Assembly (NCBI GenBank): GCA_014323785.1
Contig: JACONJ010000050.1
Span: forward strand, 62,001-126,000
Source: Paracoccaceae bacterium
GTDB taxonomy: Bacteria > Pseudomonadota > Alphaproteobacteria > Rhodobacterales > Rhodobacteraceae
Direction: 5' to 3'
DNA: 64,000 nt
In this document: in pieces, positions 8,779-20,093 of the stretch
Layout of the letters: each line of letters opens with the position of its first letter
Position numbering within the stretch: the first letter of the stretch is position 1
Notes under the pieces: generated by a model
Seen by the model: only the letters and a program-made list of their open reading frames with translations
The model's database searches: none
What the model was told of the DNA's origin: nothing
Program-made: the position numbers and the translations under genes

Positions 8779-9333
8779 TCAGAACGGGAATGGATAAACG
8801 CCAAGCCAATTGTGGATAAAGGCCACAAGGACATAGGCGGCGAGCCCGGCCCCGAGGGCGATGGCGTCATTGCGGACAGAGGCATCGGCGGGGTGATCCC
8901 AGGCGGGTTGGGCCCTGTTTATCAGAATCACGCTGCCAACCGCCCAGCCCAGCATCCCGCCTAACAGCAGGATAGAGGCCAGATCGCCATTGGCCAGCAG
9001 ATGTCCCAGTGCCCAGGCTTTGACCCCGGCCAATTGCTTATGGCGCACCCGCGCCGATATACGGCCCGGAATCACGCTCAGCGCAAAGAGCCAGAAGCCG
9101 ATCAAAACCAGCAGGTTCGTTATATGTTTCAGGGCGTCGGGAGGTTCCCATATATTGACAACTTCCGCATTGCGGTAGCCGATCACCATCAGGATAATCG
9201 CGGCCAGAAGCAGAAGGGAGACCAGACCCTTCCCCGGCTGTCCCAATCGGGCCCGCGCGTCAGGTGCCAGGCGTTTGAACCAATGCGCCCCAGCGAACAG
9301 TGCAACGCCAAGAAGCAAAACAAAATAGCTCAT
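8779..9333 (-). CDS. NnrU family integral membrane protein
   Basis: 184 residues with five or six membrane segments. The opening LLLGVALFAGAHWFKRLAPDARARLG, with a His inside the first helix, and the later KTW-type loop region are typical of the NnrU family. NnrU proteins occur with nitrogen-oxide metabolism genes in some bacteria, but many, like this one, sit in the TCA cluster of Rhodobacterales with no known function. The stop shares a base position with the end of the lyase gene upstream (9333), so the two are probably co-transcribed. Confidence 0.85.
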   Translation of the reverse strand: MSYFVLLLGVALFAGAHWFKRLAPDARARLGQPGKGLVSLLLLAAIILMVIGYRNAEVVNIWEPPDALKHITNLLVLIGFWLFALSVIPGRISARVRHKQLAGVKAWALGHLLANGDLASILLLGGMLGWAVGSVILINRAQPAWDHPADASVRNDAIALGAGLAAYVLVAFIHNWLGVYPFPF

Positions 9334-10208
9334 CAGGTCTGCTCCAGCATACGAATGGCGGTGGCCTTGGCCAAAGTCGCCCGGGCCGTTTCCACATGCA
9401 AGTTCTCAACGATCCGGCCGTCCAGAACCGCAACACCTTGACCCTGTGCCGTTGCCCTGTCAAACGCGGCGATCCGGCGGCGGGCAAGGTTGATCTCTTC
9501 CTCTGACGGGGCAAAGACAGCGTTGGCCGTGGTGATTTGCGCCGGGTGGATCAGGGTTTTGCCGTCAAACCCCATATCACGGCCCTGGGTGCATTCCCGA
9601 ACCAGCCCGTCCTGGTCGCGGAAGGCATTATAAACCCCATCGACGCAGATCAGCCCGTGGGACCGCGCCGCCAGCAGGCATGTTTGCAAAGCAGTCAGAA
9701 GCGGCAGGCGATCAGGACAGCCGTTGCAGTTCAAATCCTTGGCCAGATCATTGGTACCCATCACGAGCCCGGCCATGCGCGGGGCCGCGGCGATACCAGC
9801 AGCGTTAAGGATGCCGCGCGGGGTTTCCATCATCGCCCAGATCGCGGTCTCAGCTGTCTCGGTACGCTGATCGAGGTGCCGGGCCAAAGCCTCGATATCC
9901 TTGGCACTGTTGACCTTTGGCAGAAGAATCGCCTGGGGCCTGGCGTGGGCCATGGTTTCCAGATCAGCTGCACCCCATGGCGTGTCGGGCCCGTTGACCC
10001 GCACGATTTGCGCCCGGGGGCCATAGCCGCCCTTGGCCAGCTGCGTCGCCAGCCGGTGCCGGGCGGCGGGCTTTTCGCCGATGGCCACCGCATCCTCCAG
10101 ATCGAAGATGATCGCGTCCACCGGCAGCGTCCGGGCCTTTTCCAGTGCCCGATCCCTGGAGCCGGGAATGTAAAGCATGGAACGGCAGGGCAGGGCGCGG
10201 TGATCCAT
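9333..10208 (-). CDS. mcl2: HpcH/HpaI-type CoA ester lyase, probably (3S)-malyl-CoA thioesterase
   Basis: 291 residues from the ATG at 10208, which has GGAG just upstream. Key motifs: RSMLYIPGSRDRALEKA, IIFDLEDAVA (metal ligands) and MMETPRGILN. GTNDLAKDLNC and FDGKTLIHPAQI are also present. The citrate-lyase beta fold cleaves malyl-CoA-like thioesters or, in Mcl2, hydrolyses (3S)-malyl-CoA to malate and CoA. The length is closer to Mcl2 than to Mcl1 (about 318), and the position between mch and mdh is that of mcl2 in Rhodobacter. The exact activity is inferred from context. It is divergent from mdh. Confidence 0.82.
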   Translation of the reverse strand: MDHRALPCRSMLYIPGSRDRALEKARTLPVDAIIFDLEDAVAIGEKPAARHRLATQLAKGGYGPRAQIVRVNGPDTPWGAADLETMAHARPQAILLPKVNSAKDIEALARHLDQRTETAETAIWAMMETPRGILNAAGIAAAPRMAGLVMGTNDLAKDLNCNGCPDRLPLLTALQTCLLAARSHGLICVDGVYNAFRDQDGLVRECTQGRDMGFDGKTLIHPAQITTANAVFAPSEEEINLARRRIAAFDRATAQGQGVAVLDGRIVENLHVETARATLAKATAIRMLEQT

Positions 10209-11367
<1,159 letters not shown>

Positions 11368-11779
11368 CCGCTTCGGGCCGGGAAAACGAAGAAAGGGCTA
11401 CTCACCTCCCAGAGGCATCGCGCCGGACCTTCGCGGCTGCCCTGACGCGGGTCCGGCCATCCCTGCCAAAGCCTCCCGCGGGCCATCGATAGTCCCTTGT
11501 TTTCTGCGCCTCGTCTAGCTTTTAACTAACTCGTGCAGTCACAGCACGCAAAAGATGGCGACGCGCCCATCGCCAGGTGATGTCCCACCGCGAGCAGGGT
11601 GAGCGGGGCAAACGGCGTGAGGCAGTACGTTTCGAAGTTCGCCCGCGCCGAAGCGGTACAAATACCTCTCTGGCCTCTGTCGTTTTATCTTGGAAAGCCA
11701 TGATTTTGCGCTATGATGTCTAACTTACCGTGCGGAACGTTACGCGGGTGGCATGGCCGCATCAACATGGGACAGGATC
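11368..11779 (+). other. 412-bp non-coding region between mdh and sucC with hairpins
   Basis: No convincing gene lies here. A perfect 8-bp stem (GCCGGACC at 11422-11429 with GGTCCGGC at 11450-11457) lies shortly after mdh but lacks a T run, so it is not a clear intrinsic terminator. A second small hairpin (GATGG/CCATC near 11554-11571) lies in a stretch of mixed GC-rich stems. The last 80 bp are more AT-rich (TTTTATCTTGGAAAG, TATGATGTC) and probably hold the sucC promoter. A structured leader is possible. I recognise no known riboswitch. Confidence 0.5.
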
Positions 11780-12973
11780 ATGAACATCCATGAATACCAG
11801 GCAAAAGCATTGCTTCGTGATTACGGCGCACCGGTCAGCGATGGCCGCACCGTGATGAAGGCCGAAGATGCTAAAACGGCGGCGGGAGAGCTGGATGGCC
11901 CCCTGTGGGTGGTCAAGGCGCAAATCCACGCGGGCGGGCGCGGTAAGGGCATCTTCAAAGAGGCGGACGCAGGCGACAAGGGCGGTGTGCGGCTGACGGG
12001 AACCGTCGAGGAAGCAGCAAATGAAGCGAAAAGGATGCTGGGCCGGACGCTTGTAACCCATCAGACCGGGCCAGCGGGCAAGCAGGTCAACCGAATCTAC
12101 ATCGAGGATGGCGCATGCACCAAGACCGAGATGTATCTGGCCCTGCTTGTGGACCGCCAGACCAGCCGCGTTTCCTTTGTCTGTTCGACCGAGGGCGGCA
12201 TGGATATCGAAGAGGTTGCCGCCGCGACACCGGAGAAAATACTGTCTTTCGGCGTGGATCCGGCAACTGGGTATCAATCTTATCACGGACGGCGCATTGC
12301 TTTCAATCTGGGGCTGGAGGGCAAGCAGGTGAAGCAATGTGTCGCGCTGATGGGCAGACTGTACAAGCTCTTTGTTGACAAAGACATGGAAATGCTAGAG
12401 ATCAATCCGTTGATCGTGACCGATAAGGGCGACCTGAAATGCCTGGATGCGAAGATGAGATTCGACGGCAATGCTGTCTACCGCCATGCCGATATTGCCG
12501 CGCTTCGCGATGAGACAGAGGAGGATCCCAAGGAACTGGCGGCGTCGAAATATGATCTGAACTATATCGCACTGGATGGCGAGATCGGCTGCATGGTCAA
12601 TGGCGCGGGGCTTGCCATGGCGACAATGGATATCATCAAATTCCACGGCTCGGAACCCGCGAATTTCCTGGATGTGGGCGGCGGTGCGACGAAGGAAAAA
12701 GTGACCGAGGCCTTTAAAATCATCACCTCGGACCCGAATGTCAAGGGTATTCTGGTGAACATCTTTGGTGGGATCATGCGCTGTGACATCATCGCCGAAG
12801 GTGTGATCGCCGCGGTGAAAGAGGTCGGGCTGGATGTGCCGCTGGTGGTCCGCCTGGAGGGCACGAATGTTGAGAAAGGCAAGAGGATCATCGCAGGCTC
12901 TGGCCTGAACGTAATTGCGGCGGATAACCTGAAAGACGGGGCTGAAAAGATTGTGAAGGCGGTGAAGGGCTGA
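11780..12973 (+). CDS. sucC: Succinyl-CoA synthetase (ADP-forming) beta subunit
   Basis: 397 residues, exactly the family norm. The start [16 protein letters not shown] at 11780 is the conserved N-terminus, so the longer ATG-region reading from 11753 is rejected. It is an ATP-grasp enzyme that couples succinyl-CoA cleavage to nucleotide phosphorylation. [22 protein letters not shown] and [15 protein letters not shown] are visible, as are the C-terminal [10 protein letters not shown] and GTN motifs. Normally sucD follows directly. Here a sulfotransferase-like gene of 371 codons comes between them. Confidence 0.98.
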   Translation: MNIHEYQAKALLRDYGAPVSDGRTVMKAEDAKTAAGELDGPLWVVKAQIHAGGRGKGIFKEADAGDKGGVRLTGTVEEAANEAKRMLGRTLVTHQTGPAGKQVNRIYIEDGACTKTEMYLALLVDRQTSRVSFVCSTEGGMDIEEVAAATPEKILSFGVDPATGYQSYHGRRIAFNLGLEGKQVKQCVALMGRLYKLFVDKDMEMLEINPLIVTDKGDLKCLDAKMRFDGNAVYRHADIAALRDETEEDPKELAASKYDLNYIALDGEIGCMVNGAGLAMATMDIIKFHGSEPANFLDVGGGATKEKVTEAFKIITSDPNVKGILVNIFGGIMRCDIIAEGVIAAVKEVGLDVPLVVRLEGTNVEKGKRIIAGSGLNVIAADNLKDGAEKIVKAVKG

Positions 12974-13000
12974 GTTCCACGGCGGGAGGAGGCACGTAAG

Positions 13001-14116
13001 ATGCGCGCAATTATTCACATCGGCATGCCCAAGGTCGGATCGAGCTCGATCCAAGCATGGTTGCGGCTTAATAAGTCCGCTCTGGCCGAACAAGGGGTTG
13101 TGTATGACCGGCTGGCAGCACCCGGCGCACGTAGCGAGGGACAAGCAGAACTTTCTGTCTGCGTCTACGAGTATATGGATCGCATGTTCTCGGGTGGTCG
13201 TGTGTTTATGGATGCGATTGGCGTTCGGGATAGGGAATCCCAGCGAGCCTTTGTCCAATCACATATGGTGCGGTTCAGGGCGTCTGTCCAAGCGGCGCAA
13301 GGGCGGGTCTATGTGATCTCTTCTGAAGGTTTTCAGGGGAACCACAGAACCGAGGAAGAAATAACCGGTCTGGACCAGTTCCTTTCTGAGTTTTTTGAGG
13401 AGGTGCGCTATGTGCTTTATTTCCGGCGGCAGGAGGATTACGCCCCATCCAAATATTGTCAAATTTTGCGGCGCGGGCAAAAGAAATCACTGAAAAAAGT
13501 GACTCATGATATCATTAAGAATGATTACTTCACAATAGTCGAGTGTTTGGCCGCAGTCGTGGGGCGGGAGGCACTGGATGTGCGCCTGTTGGAGCCTGAC
13601 ACGCTGATCGGCGGGAATCTGCTGGCCGATTTTGCCACCGTATTGGGTGTGGATCAGAGCGGTTTCACAATCCCGGACTACAAAAATACCTCTCTGAGCC
13701 GTGCAGCAATTGAGATTCTGCAAGCCCATGCCAACAAGCATCCCGCCTTTATCCAGGATAACCGCCATAACCCTGATGTGCGCGAGCTGGTGAATGTTTT
13801 GACCAAACTGGATCGGGACCGGGGCTATGAAAAATGGCAACTGACGCAACGCGATATCACTCAGATCCGCGAGGCATGTGCCGAAGACAATGAACGCCTG
13901 CGCATGGCATGGTTTCCTGACCGGACTGAACTGTTCCCGGAACACCCACCCGTGAACCCTGTCTCTGAGGCCAAGGTTGTCAAACAAGTGGCTGAATTAT
14001 CAATCGCGCTTTATGAGAGTGCTTTGACCATGAAGTCCAAACGCCAACCCAGTCCCCAAGCCTCTGGCGCGGATGGTTCCCGTGACGTTTCTAACGTTCA
14101 AGAGAGACTGCGATGA
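13001..14116 (+). CDS. Sulfotransferase-like protein inserted between sucC and sucD
   Basis: 371 residues. The N-terminus ([18 protein letters not shown]) matches the 5'-phosphosulfate-binding loop (PKxGSTSIQ) of the sulfotransferase-like P-loop proteins common in Rhodobacterales. A later [21 protein letters not shown] could contribute the 3'-phosphate site. The ending ([15 protein letters not shown]) is low complexity. It starts 27 bp after sucC with a GGGAGGAGG ribosome-binding site and stops 89 bp before sucD, so it is probably read through from the suc promoter. Its codon use is less GC-biased than sucC. The substrate is unknown, and PAPS-dependent activity is not shown. Confidence 0.72.
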   Translation: MRAIIHIGMPKVGSSSIQAWLRLNKSALAEQGVVYDRLAAPGARSEGQAELSVCVYEYMDRMFSGGRVFMDAIGVRDRESQRAFVQSHMVRFRASVQAAQGRVYVISSEGFQGNHRTEEEITGLDQFLSEFFEEVRYVLYFRRQEDYAPSKYCQILRRGQKKSLKKVTHDIIKNDYFTIVECLAAVVGREALDVRLLEPDTLIGGNLLADFATVLGVDQSGFTIPDYKNTSLSRAAIEILQAHANKHPAFIQDNRHNPDVRELVNVLTKLDRDRGYEKWQLTQRDITQIREACAEDNERLRMAWFPDRTELFPEHPPVNPVSEAKVVKQVAELSIALYESALTMKSKRQPSPQASGADGSRDVSNVQERLR

Positions 14117-14205
14117 GTGCGCAAGCTGACCCTTTGTCCCCCTCCCTTTGTCACTGCCGCAGCGTGATGCGACCCGAATGAACAGAAACCAGAAAGGAGT
14201 GAGCC

Positions 14206-15087
14206 ATGGCCGTACTAGTAGACGAAACCACCAAAGTGATCTGTCAGGGCTTTACCGGCTCACAGGGCACGTTCCATTCGGAACAGGCCATCGCCTATGG
14301 CACGAGGATGGTGGGCGGTGTGACGCCTGGCAAAGGCGGCGTGACGCATCTGGACCTGCCGGTTTTCAACTCGGTGCACGAGGCCAGGGCCGTGACCGGT
14401 GCAAATGCGTCCGTCATTTACGTCCCGCCGCCTTTTGCTGCCGATTCGATCATGGAAGCGATTGACGCCGGGATGGGGCTGATCTGTTGCATCACCGAGG
14501 GCATTCCGGTCCTTGACATGACGAAGGTGAAGCGTGCGCTGGAAGGGTCAGGCAGTATCCTGATCGGTCCCAACTGCCCCGGGATCATCACGCCCGATGC
14601 CTGCAAGATCGGCATTATGCCGGGCCATATTCACAAACGCGGAAGCGTGGGCGTTGTGTCCCGTTCGGGCACCCTGACCTATGAGGCGGTGAAGCAGACC
14701 TCGGATGTGGGCCTGGGGCAATCAACCTGCGTGGGTATCGGCGGTGACCCAATCAAGGGGACGGAACATATCGACGCACTGGAATGGTTTCTGGCCGATG
14801 ATGAGACCGAAAGCATCATCATGATCGGAGAGATCGGCGGCGCAGCCGAGGAAGAGGCCGCCGGGTTCCTGGCGTCGGAGCGCAGGAAAGGTCGCTGGAA
14901 GCCGGTCGCAGGCTTTATCGCCGGCCGCACCGCCCCTCCGGGGCGTCGCATGGGCCATGCGGGCGCGATTGTTGCCGGTGGCAAAGGCGGTGCCGAAGAC
15001 AAGATCGAAGCCATGAAAAGTGCCGGAATTGTGGTGGCCGACAGCCCCGCGGGCTTGGGTGAGGCGGTGCTGAAAGCGATTGGCTAG
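14206..15087 (+). CDS. sucD: Succinyl-CoA synthetase alpha subunit
   Basis: 293 residues. The start at 14206 ([24 protein letters not shown]) follows an AGAAAGGAG ribosome-binding site and is the conserved N-terminus. GFTGSQGT binds CoA, IGPNCPG is present, and [14 protein letters not shown] carries the phosphorylated active-site histidine. It pairs with SucC despite the intervening gene. Confidence 0.98.
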   Translation: MAVLVDETTKVICQGFTGSQGTFHSEQAIAYGTRMVGGVTPGKGGVTHLDLPVFNSVHEARAVTGANASVIYVPPPFAADSIMEAIDAGMGLICCITEGIPVLDMTKVKRALEGSGSILIGPNCPGIITPDACKIGIMPGHIHKRGSVGVVSRSGTLTYEAVKQTSDVGLGQSTCVGIGGDPIKGTEHIDALEWFLADDETESIIMIGEIGGAAEEEAAGFLASERRKGRWKPVAGFIAGRTAPPGRRMGHAGAIVAGGKGGAEDKIEAMKSAGIVVADSPAGLGEAVLKAIG

Positions 15088-15251
15088 GGAGCGGATTTGG
15101 TGCCGACGCATAAACGATTTCGCAGGGTTCCAAGGTGCGCAGAGTCCCTGGGGTGCCCGGTGCCTGACGCCGTGCCTTTCATCCTTCCCTTCGGAGTGAG
15201 GCAGAAACGTGAACGTCATTCCAAATCGGAGTGCCTGACAGGATCCACGAC

Positions 15252-18212
15252 ATGACCGAGCAAAGCCCAAACGATCAATTCCACGCTTCCAGCTTCATGC
15301 AAGGGCATAATGCGGAATACCTTGAGCAGCTTTATGCGCAATACGCCAATGACCCGGGCGCGGTTGATGCGGCCTGGGCCAGGTTTTTCCGCGCCTTGGG
15401 TGATGCTGAAATTGATGTGAAGGCCGAAGCGCGGGGGCCGTCCTGGGTGCGGTGCGACTGGCCACCGATGCCCGAGGATGATCTGACCTGCGCACTGACC
15501 GGGGAATGGCCTGCTGCTGCCGAAATCAAACAGGCGGGCAAAAAGATCAAGGACAAGGCCACGGAACAGGGCGTGGCGATCTCCGATGATAGGGTACAGC
15601 GGGCTGTGCTTGATTCGATCCGGGCACTGATGCTGATCCGGGCCTATCGCATCCGGGGCCATCTGGTCGCCAATCTGGATCCGCTGGGCATGCGTGATCA
15701 GCTCCCGCATCCGGAACTGGATCCGATAAACTACGGCTTCACCGAGGCGGATATGGACCGTCCGATCTTCCTTGACAATGTCCTGGGGCTGCAGCACGCC
15801 TCCATCCGGCAAATCCTGGAGATCGTAAAGCGGACCTATTGCGGCACCTTCGCGCTGCAATACATGCACATCTCCAACCCCGAACAATCCGCTTGGCTGA
15901 AAGAACGGATCGAGGGCTATGGCAAGGAGATCGCCTTTACCCGCGAAGGCCGCAAGGCAATCCTGAACAAGATGGTCGAGGCCGAGGGCTTCGAGAAATT
16001 TCTGCACCTCAAATACATGGGTACCAAGCGGTTCGGCCTGGACGGCGGTGAAAGCCTGATTCCGGCGATGGAACAGATCATTAAACGCGGCGGCAATCTG
16101 GGGCTGAAACAGATCATCATCGGGATGCCGCATCGCGGGCGGCTGTCGGTTCTGGCCAATGTGATGGCCAAACCTTATCGTGCGATCTTCAATGAATTTC
16201 AGGGCGGGTCATTCAAGCCCGAGGATGTGGATGGCTCGGGCGATGTGAAATACCACTTGGGCGCATCCAGCGACCGTGAGTTTGACGGCAATTCCGTTCA
16301 CTTGTCGCTAACGGCCAATCCTTCTCACTTAGAGGCAGTAAACCCGGTCGTGCTGGGCAAGGTGCGTGCGAAACAGGACCAACTGAATGATACCGGCCGG
16401 CGCGCGGTTATGGCCGTTCTTCTGCACGGCGATGCTGCCTTTGCGGGTCAGGGCGTGGTGGCCGAGGGCTTTGGCCTGTCGGGTCTGCGGGGGCACCGCA
16501 CCGGGGGCACGATGCACATCGTGGTGAACAACCAGATCGGCTTTACCACCGCACCGCATTTTAGCCGTTCCAGCCCTTATCCGACGGATATTGCGCTGAT
16601 GGTAGAGGCACCGATTTTCCACGTGAACGGCGATGACCCCGAAGCCGTGGTTCATGCCGCAAGGGTTGCCACCGAGTTCCGCCAGAAATTCGGCAAGGAC
16701 GTGGTGCTGGATATCTTCTGCTATCGCCGGTTTGGCCATAACGAGGGCGACGAGCCCATGTTCACCAACCCGATCATGTATAGCAAGATCAAGACCCAAA
16801 AGACCACTTTGCAGCTTTACACCGAACGCCTGGTCCAGGATGACCTGATCCCGGAAGGCGAGATCGAGGATATGAAGGCCGCTTTCCAGGCGCATCTGAA
16901 CGCCGAGTTCGAGGCCGGAAAGGACTACAAGCCCAACAAGGCCGACTGGCTGGACGGGCGATGGAGCCATCTGGATCGCAAGGGTGGGGAGTATGAGCGG
17001 GGGCAAACCGCGATCAAGCCCGAAACCTTGGCAGAAGTCGGCGTGGCACTGACCCGTACGCCCGAGGGGTTCAGCCTGCACAAGACGGTCGGCCGGTTGT
17101 TGGAAACCAAGGCACAGATGTTCAAAACTGGGCGTGGCTTTGACTGGGCCACCGCCGAGGCATTGGCCTTTGGCTCACTTCTGACCGAGGGTTATCCGGT
17201 GCGCCTGGCTGGTCAGGATTCGACTCGCGGCACCTTTAGCCAGCGGCATTCGGGCCTTGTCGATCAGCAAACGGAAGAGCGCTACTACCCGCTTAACCAC
17301 ATCCGTGAGGGGCAGCCACGCTATGAAGTGATCGACTCGATGCTGTCGGAATATGCGGTGCTGGGGTTTGAATATGGCTATTCGCTGGCCGAACCCAACG
17401 CGCTGGTGATGTGGGAAGCACAATTCGGCGATTTCGCCAATGGTGCGCAGATCATGTTTGATCAGTTTATCTCCTCCGGGGAACGCAAATGGCTGCGCAT
17501 GTCGGGGCTGGTGATGCTGTTGCCGCACGGGTTTGAAGGGCAGGGGCCGGAACACTCATCGGCCCGGTTGGAACGGTTCCTGCAAATGTCTGCCGAGGAT
17601 AACTGGATCGTCGCCAACTGCACGACACCAGCCAATTACTTCCATATCCTGCGGCGGCAGATTCATCGTGACTTCCGCAAACCGCTGATTCTGATGACGC
17701 CGAAATCGCTGCTGCGGCACAGGATGGCAATCAGCACGGCAGAGGATTTCACCACCGGGTCAAGTTTTCACCGGGTGCTTTGGGACGATGCGCAAAAGGG
17801 CAACTCAGACACCGAGCTGAAACCCGATGACAAGATCAGGCGCGTGGTGTTGTGTTCCGGCAAGGTCTACTATGACCTTCTGGAAGAACGTGACGCGCGT
17901 GGTCTGGATGATGTCTACATTCTGCGGCTTGAACAGTTATATCCCTTTCCGGCACTTGCGTTGCTAAAGGAATTGGGGCGATTCAAGGGGGCGCAGATGG
18001 TCTGGTGCCAGGAAGAGCCAAAGAATCAAGGGGCGTGGGCCTTCGTTGCACCCAATCTGGAATGGGTTCTGACCCGCCTGAAAGCGAAACACACCCGCCC
18101 GGTCTATGCCGGGCGGCCTGGTTCGGCCTCTCCCGCGACGGGTTTGGCCAGCCAGCACAAGGCACAACATGCCGCGCTTGTGAACGAAGCACTGATGCTT
18201 GAAGGGAGTTGA
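15252..18212 (+). CDS. sucA: 2-oxoglutarate dehydrogenase E1 component
   Basis: 986 residues. The start at 15252 (MTEQSPNDQFHASSFMQGHNAEYLEQLY) is the usual E1 N-terminus. This thiamine-diphosphate enzyme decarboxylates 2-oxoglutarate and loads succinyl onto the lipoyl arm of SucB. GMPHRGRLSVL, HGDAAFAGQGVV and NNQIGFTT (cofactor binding) are present, and further on SHRHSGL-like SQRHSGLVDQQ. It is followed 3 bp later by sucB. 164 bp separate it from sucD, so it may have its own promoter. Confidence 0.98.
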   Translation: MTEQSPNDQFHASSFMQGHNAEYLEQLYAQYANDPGAVDAAWARFFRALGDAEIDVKAEARGPSWVRCDWPPMPEDDLTCALTGEWPAAAEIKQAGKKIKDKATEQGVAISDDRVQRAVLDSIRALMLIRAYRIRGHLVANLDPLGMRDQLPHPELDPINYGFTEADMDRPIFLDNVLGLQHASIRQILEIVKRTYCGTFALQYMHISNPEQSAWLKERIEGYGKEIAFTREGRKAILNKMVEAEGFEKFLHLKYMGTKRFGLDGGESLIPAMEQIIKRGGNLGLKQIIIGMPHRGRLSVLANVMAKPYRAIFNEFQGGSFKPEDVDGSGDVKYHLGASSDREFDGNSVHLSLTANPSHLEAVNPVVLGKVRAKQDQLNDTGRRAVMAVLLHGDAAFAGQGVVAEGFGLSGLRGHRTGGTMHIVVNNQIGFTTAPHFSRSSPYPTDIALMVEAPIFHVNGDDPEAVVHAARVATEFRQKFGKDVVLDIFCYRRFGHNEGDEPMFTNPIMYSKIKTQKTTLQLYTERLVQDDLIPEGEIEDMKAAFQAHLNAEFEAGKDYKPNKADWLDGRWSHLDRKGGEYERGQTAIKPETLAEVGVALTRTPEGFSLHKTVGRLLETKAQMFKTGRGFDWATAEALAFGSLLTEGYPVRLAGQDSTRGTFSQRHSGLVDQQTEERYYPLNHIREGQPRYEVIDSMLSEYAVLGFEYGYSLAEPNALVMWEAQFGDFANGAQIMFDQFISSGERKWLRMSGLVMLLPHGFEGQGPEHSSARLERFLQMSAEDNWIVANCTTPANYFHILRRQIHRDFRKPLILMTPKSLLRHRMAISTAEDFTTGSSFHRVLWDDAQKGNSDTELKPDDKIRRVVLCSGKVYYDLLEERDARGLDDVYILRLEQLYPFPALALLKELGRFKGAQMVWCQEEPKNQGAWAFVAPNLEWVLTRLKAKHTRPVYAGRPGSASPATGLASQHKAQHAALVNEALMLEGS

Positions 18213-18215
18213 TCG

Positions 18216-19682
18216 ATGTCCGTAGAGGTGCGTGTCCCCGCGCTGGGCGAAAGCGTGACCGAGGCCACAGTGGCGACCTGGTTCAAGAAACCGGGCGAGG
18301 CGGTCGCGGTTGATGAGATGCTGTGCGAGCTGGAGACCGACAAGGTGACGGTGGAAGTGCCTTCGCCTGCTGCGGGAACGCTGGCCGAGGTTGTGGCCAA
18401 TGAAGGCGATACCGTGGGCATCAATGCACTGTTGGCGATGCTAAGCGAAGGGGGGGTGGCCGCACCCGTTGCAAAGGTCACCCAAGCCACTGGAGATACC
18501 CCCCTCGAGGCCAGCGTTGATGTAATGGTGCCAACCTTGGGCGAAAGCGTGGCTGAGGCCACAGTGGCGACTTGGTTCAAAGCCGTCGGCGATGCTGTGG
18601 CCCGAGATGATATGCTGTGCGAGATGGAGACCGATAAGGTCTCGGTTGAGGTTCCGGCCCCGGCGGCGGGCACCTTGGCCGAAATCTTTGCCGGAAAGGG
18701 CGATACAGTGAAGCCTGGCGCGAAACTGGCAGCGATCAGCGCAACAGCAGGGGCCACCGCGAGGCACCCGGGCAAGGATGTGGAAGATGCACCAGCAGCC
18801 AGGAAAATGATGGCGGAACAGGGCCTGAGCGCAGATCATGTGCAAGGTTCAGGTCGCGATAGCCGGATCATGAAAGAGGATGTGATGAAGGCTGCACTGG
18901 CCCCCGGGGTGACCGCAATGGCCCCGGCGATTGCGCCCCCCGCACCTGCCCCGTTGCGCGCCCCCGTGGCTGCCGGGGATGCCGCGCGTGAAGAGCGGGT
19001 AAAGATGACGCGCCTGCGCCAGACCATCGCCAGGCGCCTGAAGGATGCCCAGAACACCGCCGCGATCCTGACCACCTATAATGAGGTGGACATGACCGAA
19101 GTGATGGCCCTGCGCAATCGTTACAAGGACCAGTTTGAAAAGAAGCACGGTGTGCGGCTTGGTTTTATGTCCTTCTTCACCAAGGCTTGTGTCCACGCAT
19201 TGAACGAGGTGCCAGAGGTTAATGCAGAGATCGACGGGACCGACATCGTTTATAAAAAATACGTGCACATGGGCATTGCCACGGGTACGCCCCAGGGCCT
19301 TGTGGTGCCGGTGATCCGCAATGCCGACAGCCTGGGCTTCGCCGAGATCGAAAAGGCGATTGGCGAGAAGGGTCGCCGCGCCCGTGACGGCAAGCTAAGC
19401 ATGGCCGAGATGCAGGGCGGCACCTTTACCATCTCCAATGGCGGGGTTTATGGTTCGCTTATGTCTTCGCCCATTCTGAACCCGCCGCAATCGGGAATCT
19501 TGGGCATGCACAAAATCCAGGACCGCCCGATGGCGATTGGCGGAGAGATCAGGATTCGCCCGATGATGTATCTGGCACTGAGCTATGACCACCGAATCGT
19601 GGACGGCAAGGGCGCGGTGACCTTTCTGGTGCGCGTGAAAGAGGCGCTGGAGGATCCGCGGCTGCTGCTGCTGGACGTGTAA
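18216..19682 (+). CDS. sucB: 2-oxoglutarate dehydrogenase E2 (dihydrolipoyl succinyltransferase) with two lipoyl domains
   Basis: 488 residues. Two lipoyl domains, at about 1-75 (lysine in [10 protein letters not shown]) and 105-180 ([10 protein letters not shown]), have nearly identical surroundings. A peripheral-subunit-binding domain follows ([24 protein letters not shown], cut short). The catalytic domain ends in [13 protein letters not shown] with the HxxxDG active site. Many bacteria have one lipoyl domain in SucB; the second looks like an internal duplication. It starts 3 bp after sucA. Confidence 0.98.
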   Translation: MSVEVRVPALGESVTEATVATWFKKPGEAVAVDEMLCELETDKVTVEVPSPAAGTLAEVVANEGDTVGINALLAMLSEGGVAAPVAKVTQATGDTPLEASVDVMVPTLGESVAEATVATWFKAVGDAVARDDMLCEMETDKVSVEVPAPAAGTLAEIFAGKGDTVKPGAKLAAISATAGATARHPGKDVEDAPAARKMMAEQGLSADHVQGSGRDSRIMKEDVMKAALAPGVTAMAPAIAPPAPAPLRAPVAAGDAAREERVKMTRLRQTIARRLKDAQNTAAILTTYNEVDMTEVMALRNRYKDQFEKKHGVRLGFMSFFTKACVHALNEVPEVNAEIDGTDIVYKKYVHMGIATGTPQGLVVPVIRNADSLGFAEIEKAIGEKGRRARDGKLSMAEMQGGTFTISNGGVYGSLMSSPILNPPQSGILGMHKIQDRPMAIGGEIRIRPMMYLALSYDHRIVDGKGAVTFLVRVKEALEDPRLLLLDV

Positions 19683-19697
19683 TTGATGGAGGATCAC

Positions 19698-20042
19698 ATG
19701 CGATCAGAAGGACGTTTCTTCGGACTAATGTCCAAAGCAGTGCTGGTACTGCTTCTGTGTTTGGGAACGAGTGCCCAAGCGCAGGGTTCACGTGACAAAA
19801 TCTGCCAAGGGTTAGGGGGGACGGCGGCAACCATCATGCGCACTCGACAAGATGATATGGCGTTGTCTCAAGTGATGCAAGTGATAAACGATTCTGATAT
19901 GAACGAGACATATCTGTCAATCGTCCGTGCGCTAGTGCTTGAAGCCTATGATCGCCCGCGTTTCACAGTGCCGGAAAACCAGGCTGAGGCTGTTGAGGAC
20001 TTCAGGAACGATGTCGAATTGTGGTACTATACAGCGGATTAA
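19698..20042 (+). CDS. Small secreted protein between sucB and lpd
   Basis: 114 residues. The ATG at 19698 is chosen because GGAGG lies 8-9 bp upstream; an alternative is the ATG at 19731. A signal peptide (SKAVLVLLLCLGTSAQAQ) is followed by a short domain with KICQGLGGTAATIMRTRQ and a conserved-looking end, AVEDFRNDVELWYY. I believe related proteins occur in other proteobacteria, but I know of no assigned function. The start lies 15 bp after the sucB stop, so it sits in the operon. Periplasmic location is inferred. Confidence 0.72.
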   Translation: MRSEGRFFGLMSKAVLVLLLCLGTSAQAQGSRDKICQGLGGTAATIMRTRQDDMALSQVMQVINDSDMNETYLSIVRALVLEAYDRPRFTVPENQAEAVEDFRNDVELWYYTAD

Positions 20043-20093
20043 CGCTGACATAATCCCCCGCACGCTCCCCGCCGCCAGCCACGGAGATTCCAA

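Noticed and set aside
9333-10208. L-malyl-CoA lyase Mcl1
   Set aside because: The protein is shorter than Mcl1 and sits beside mdh and mch as mcl2 does; kept as probable Mcl2.
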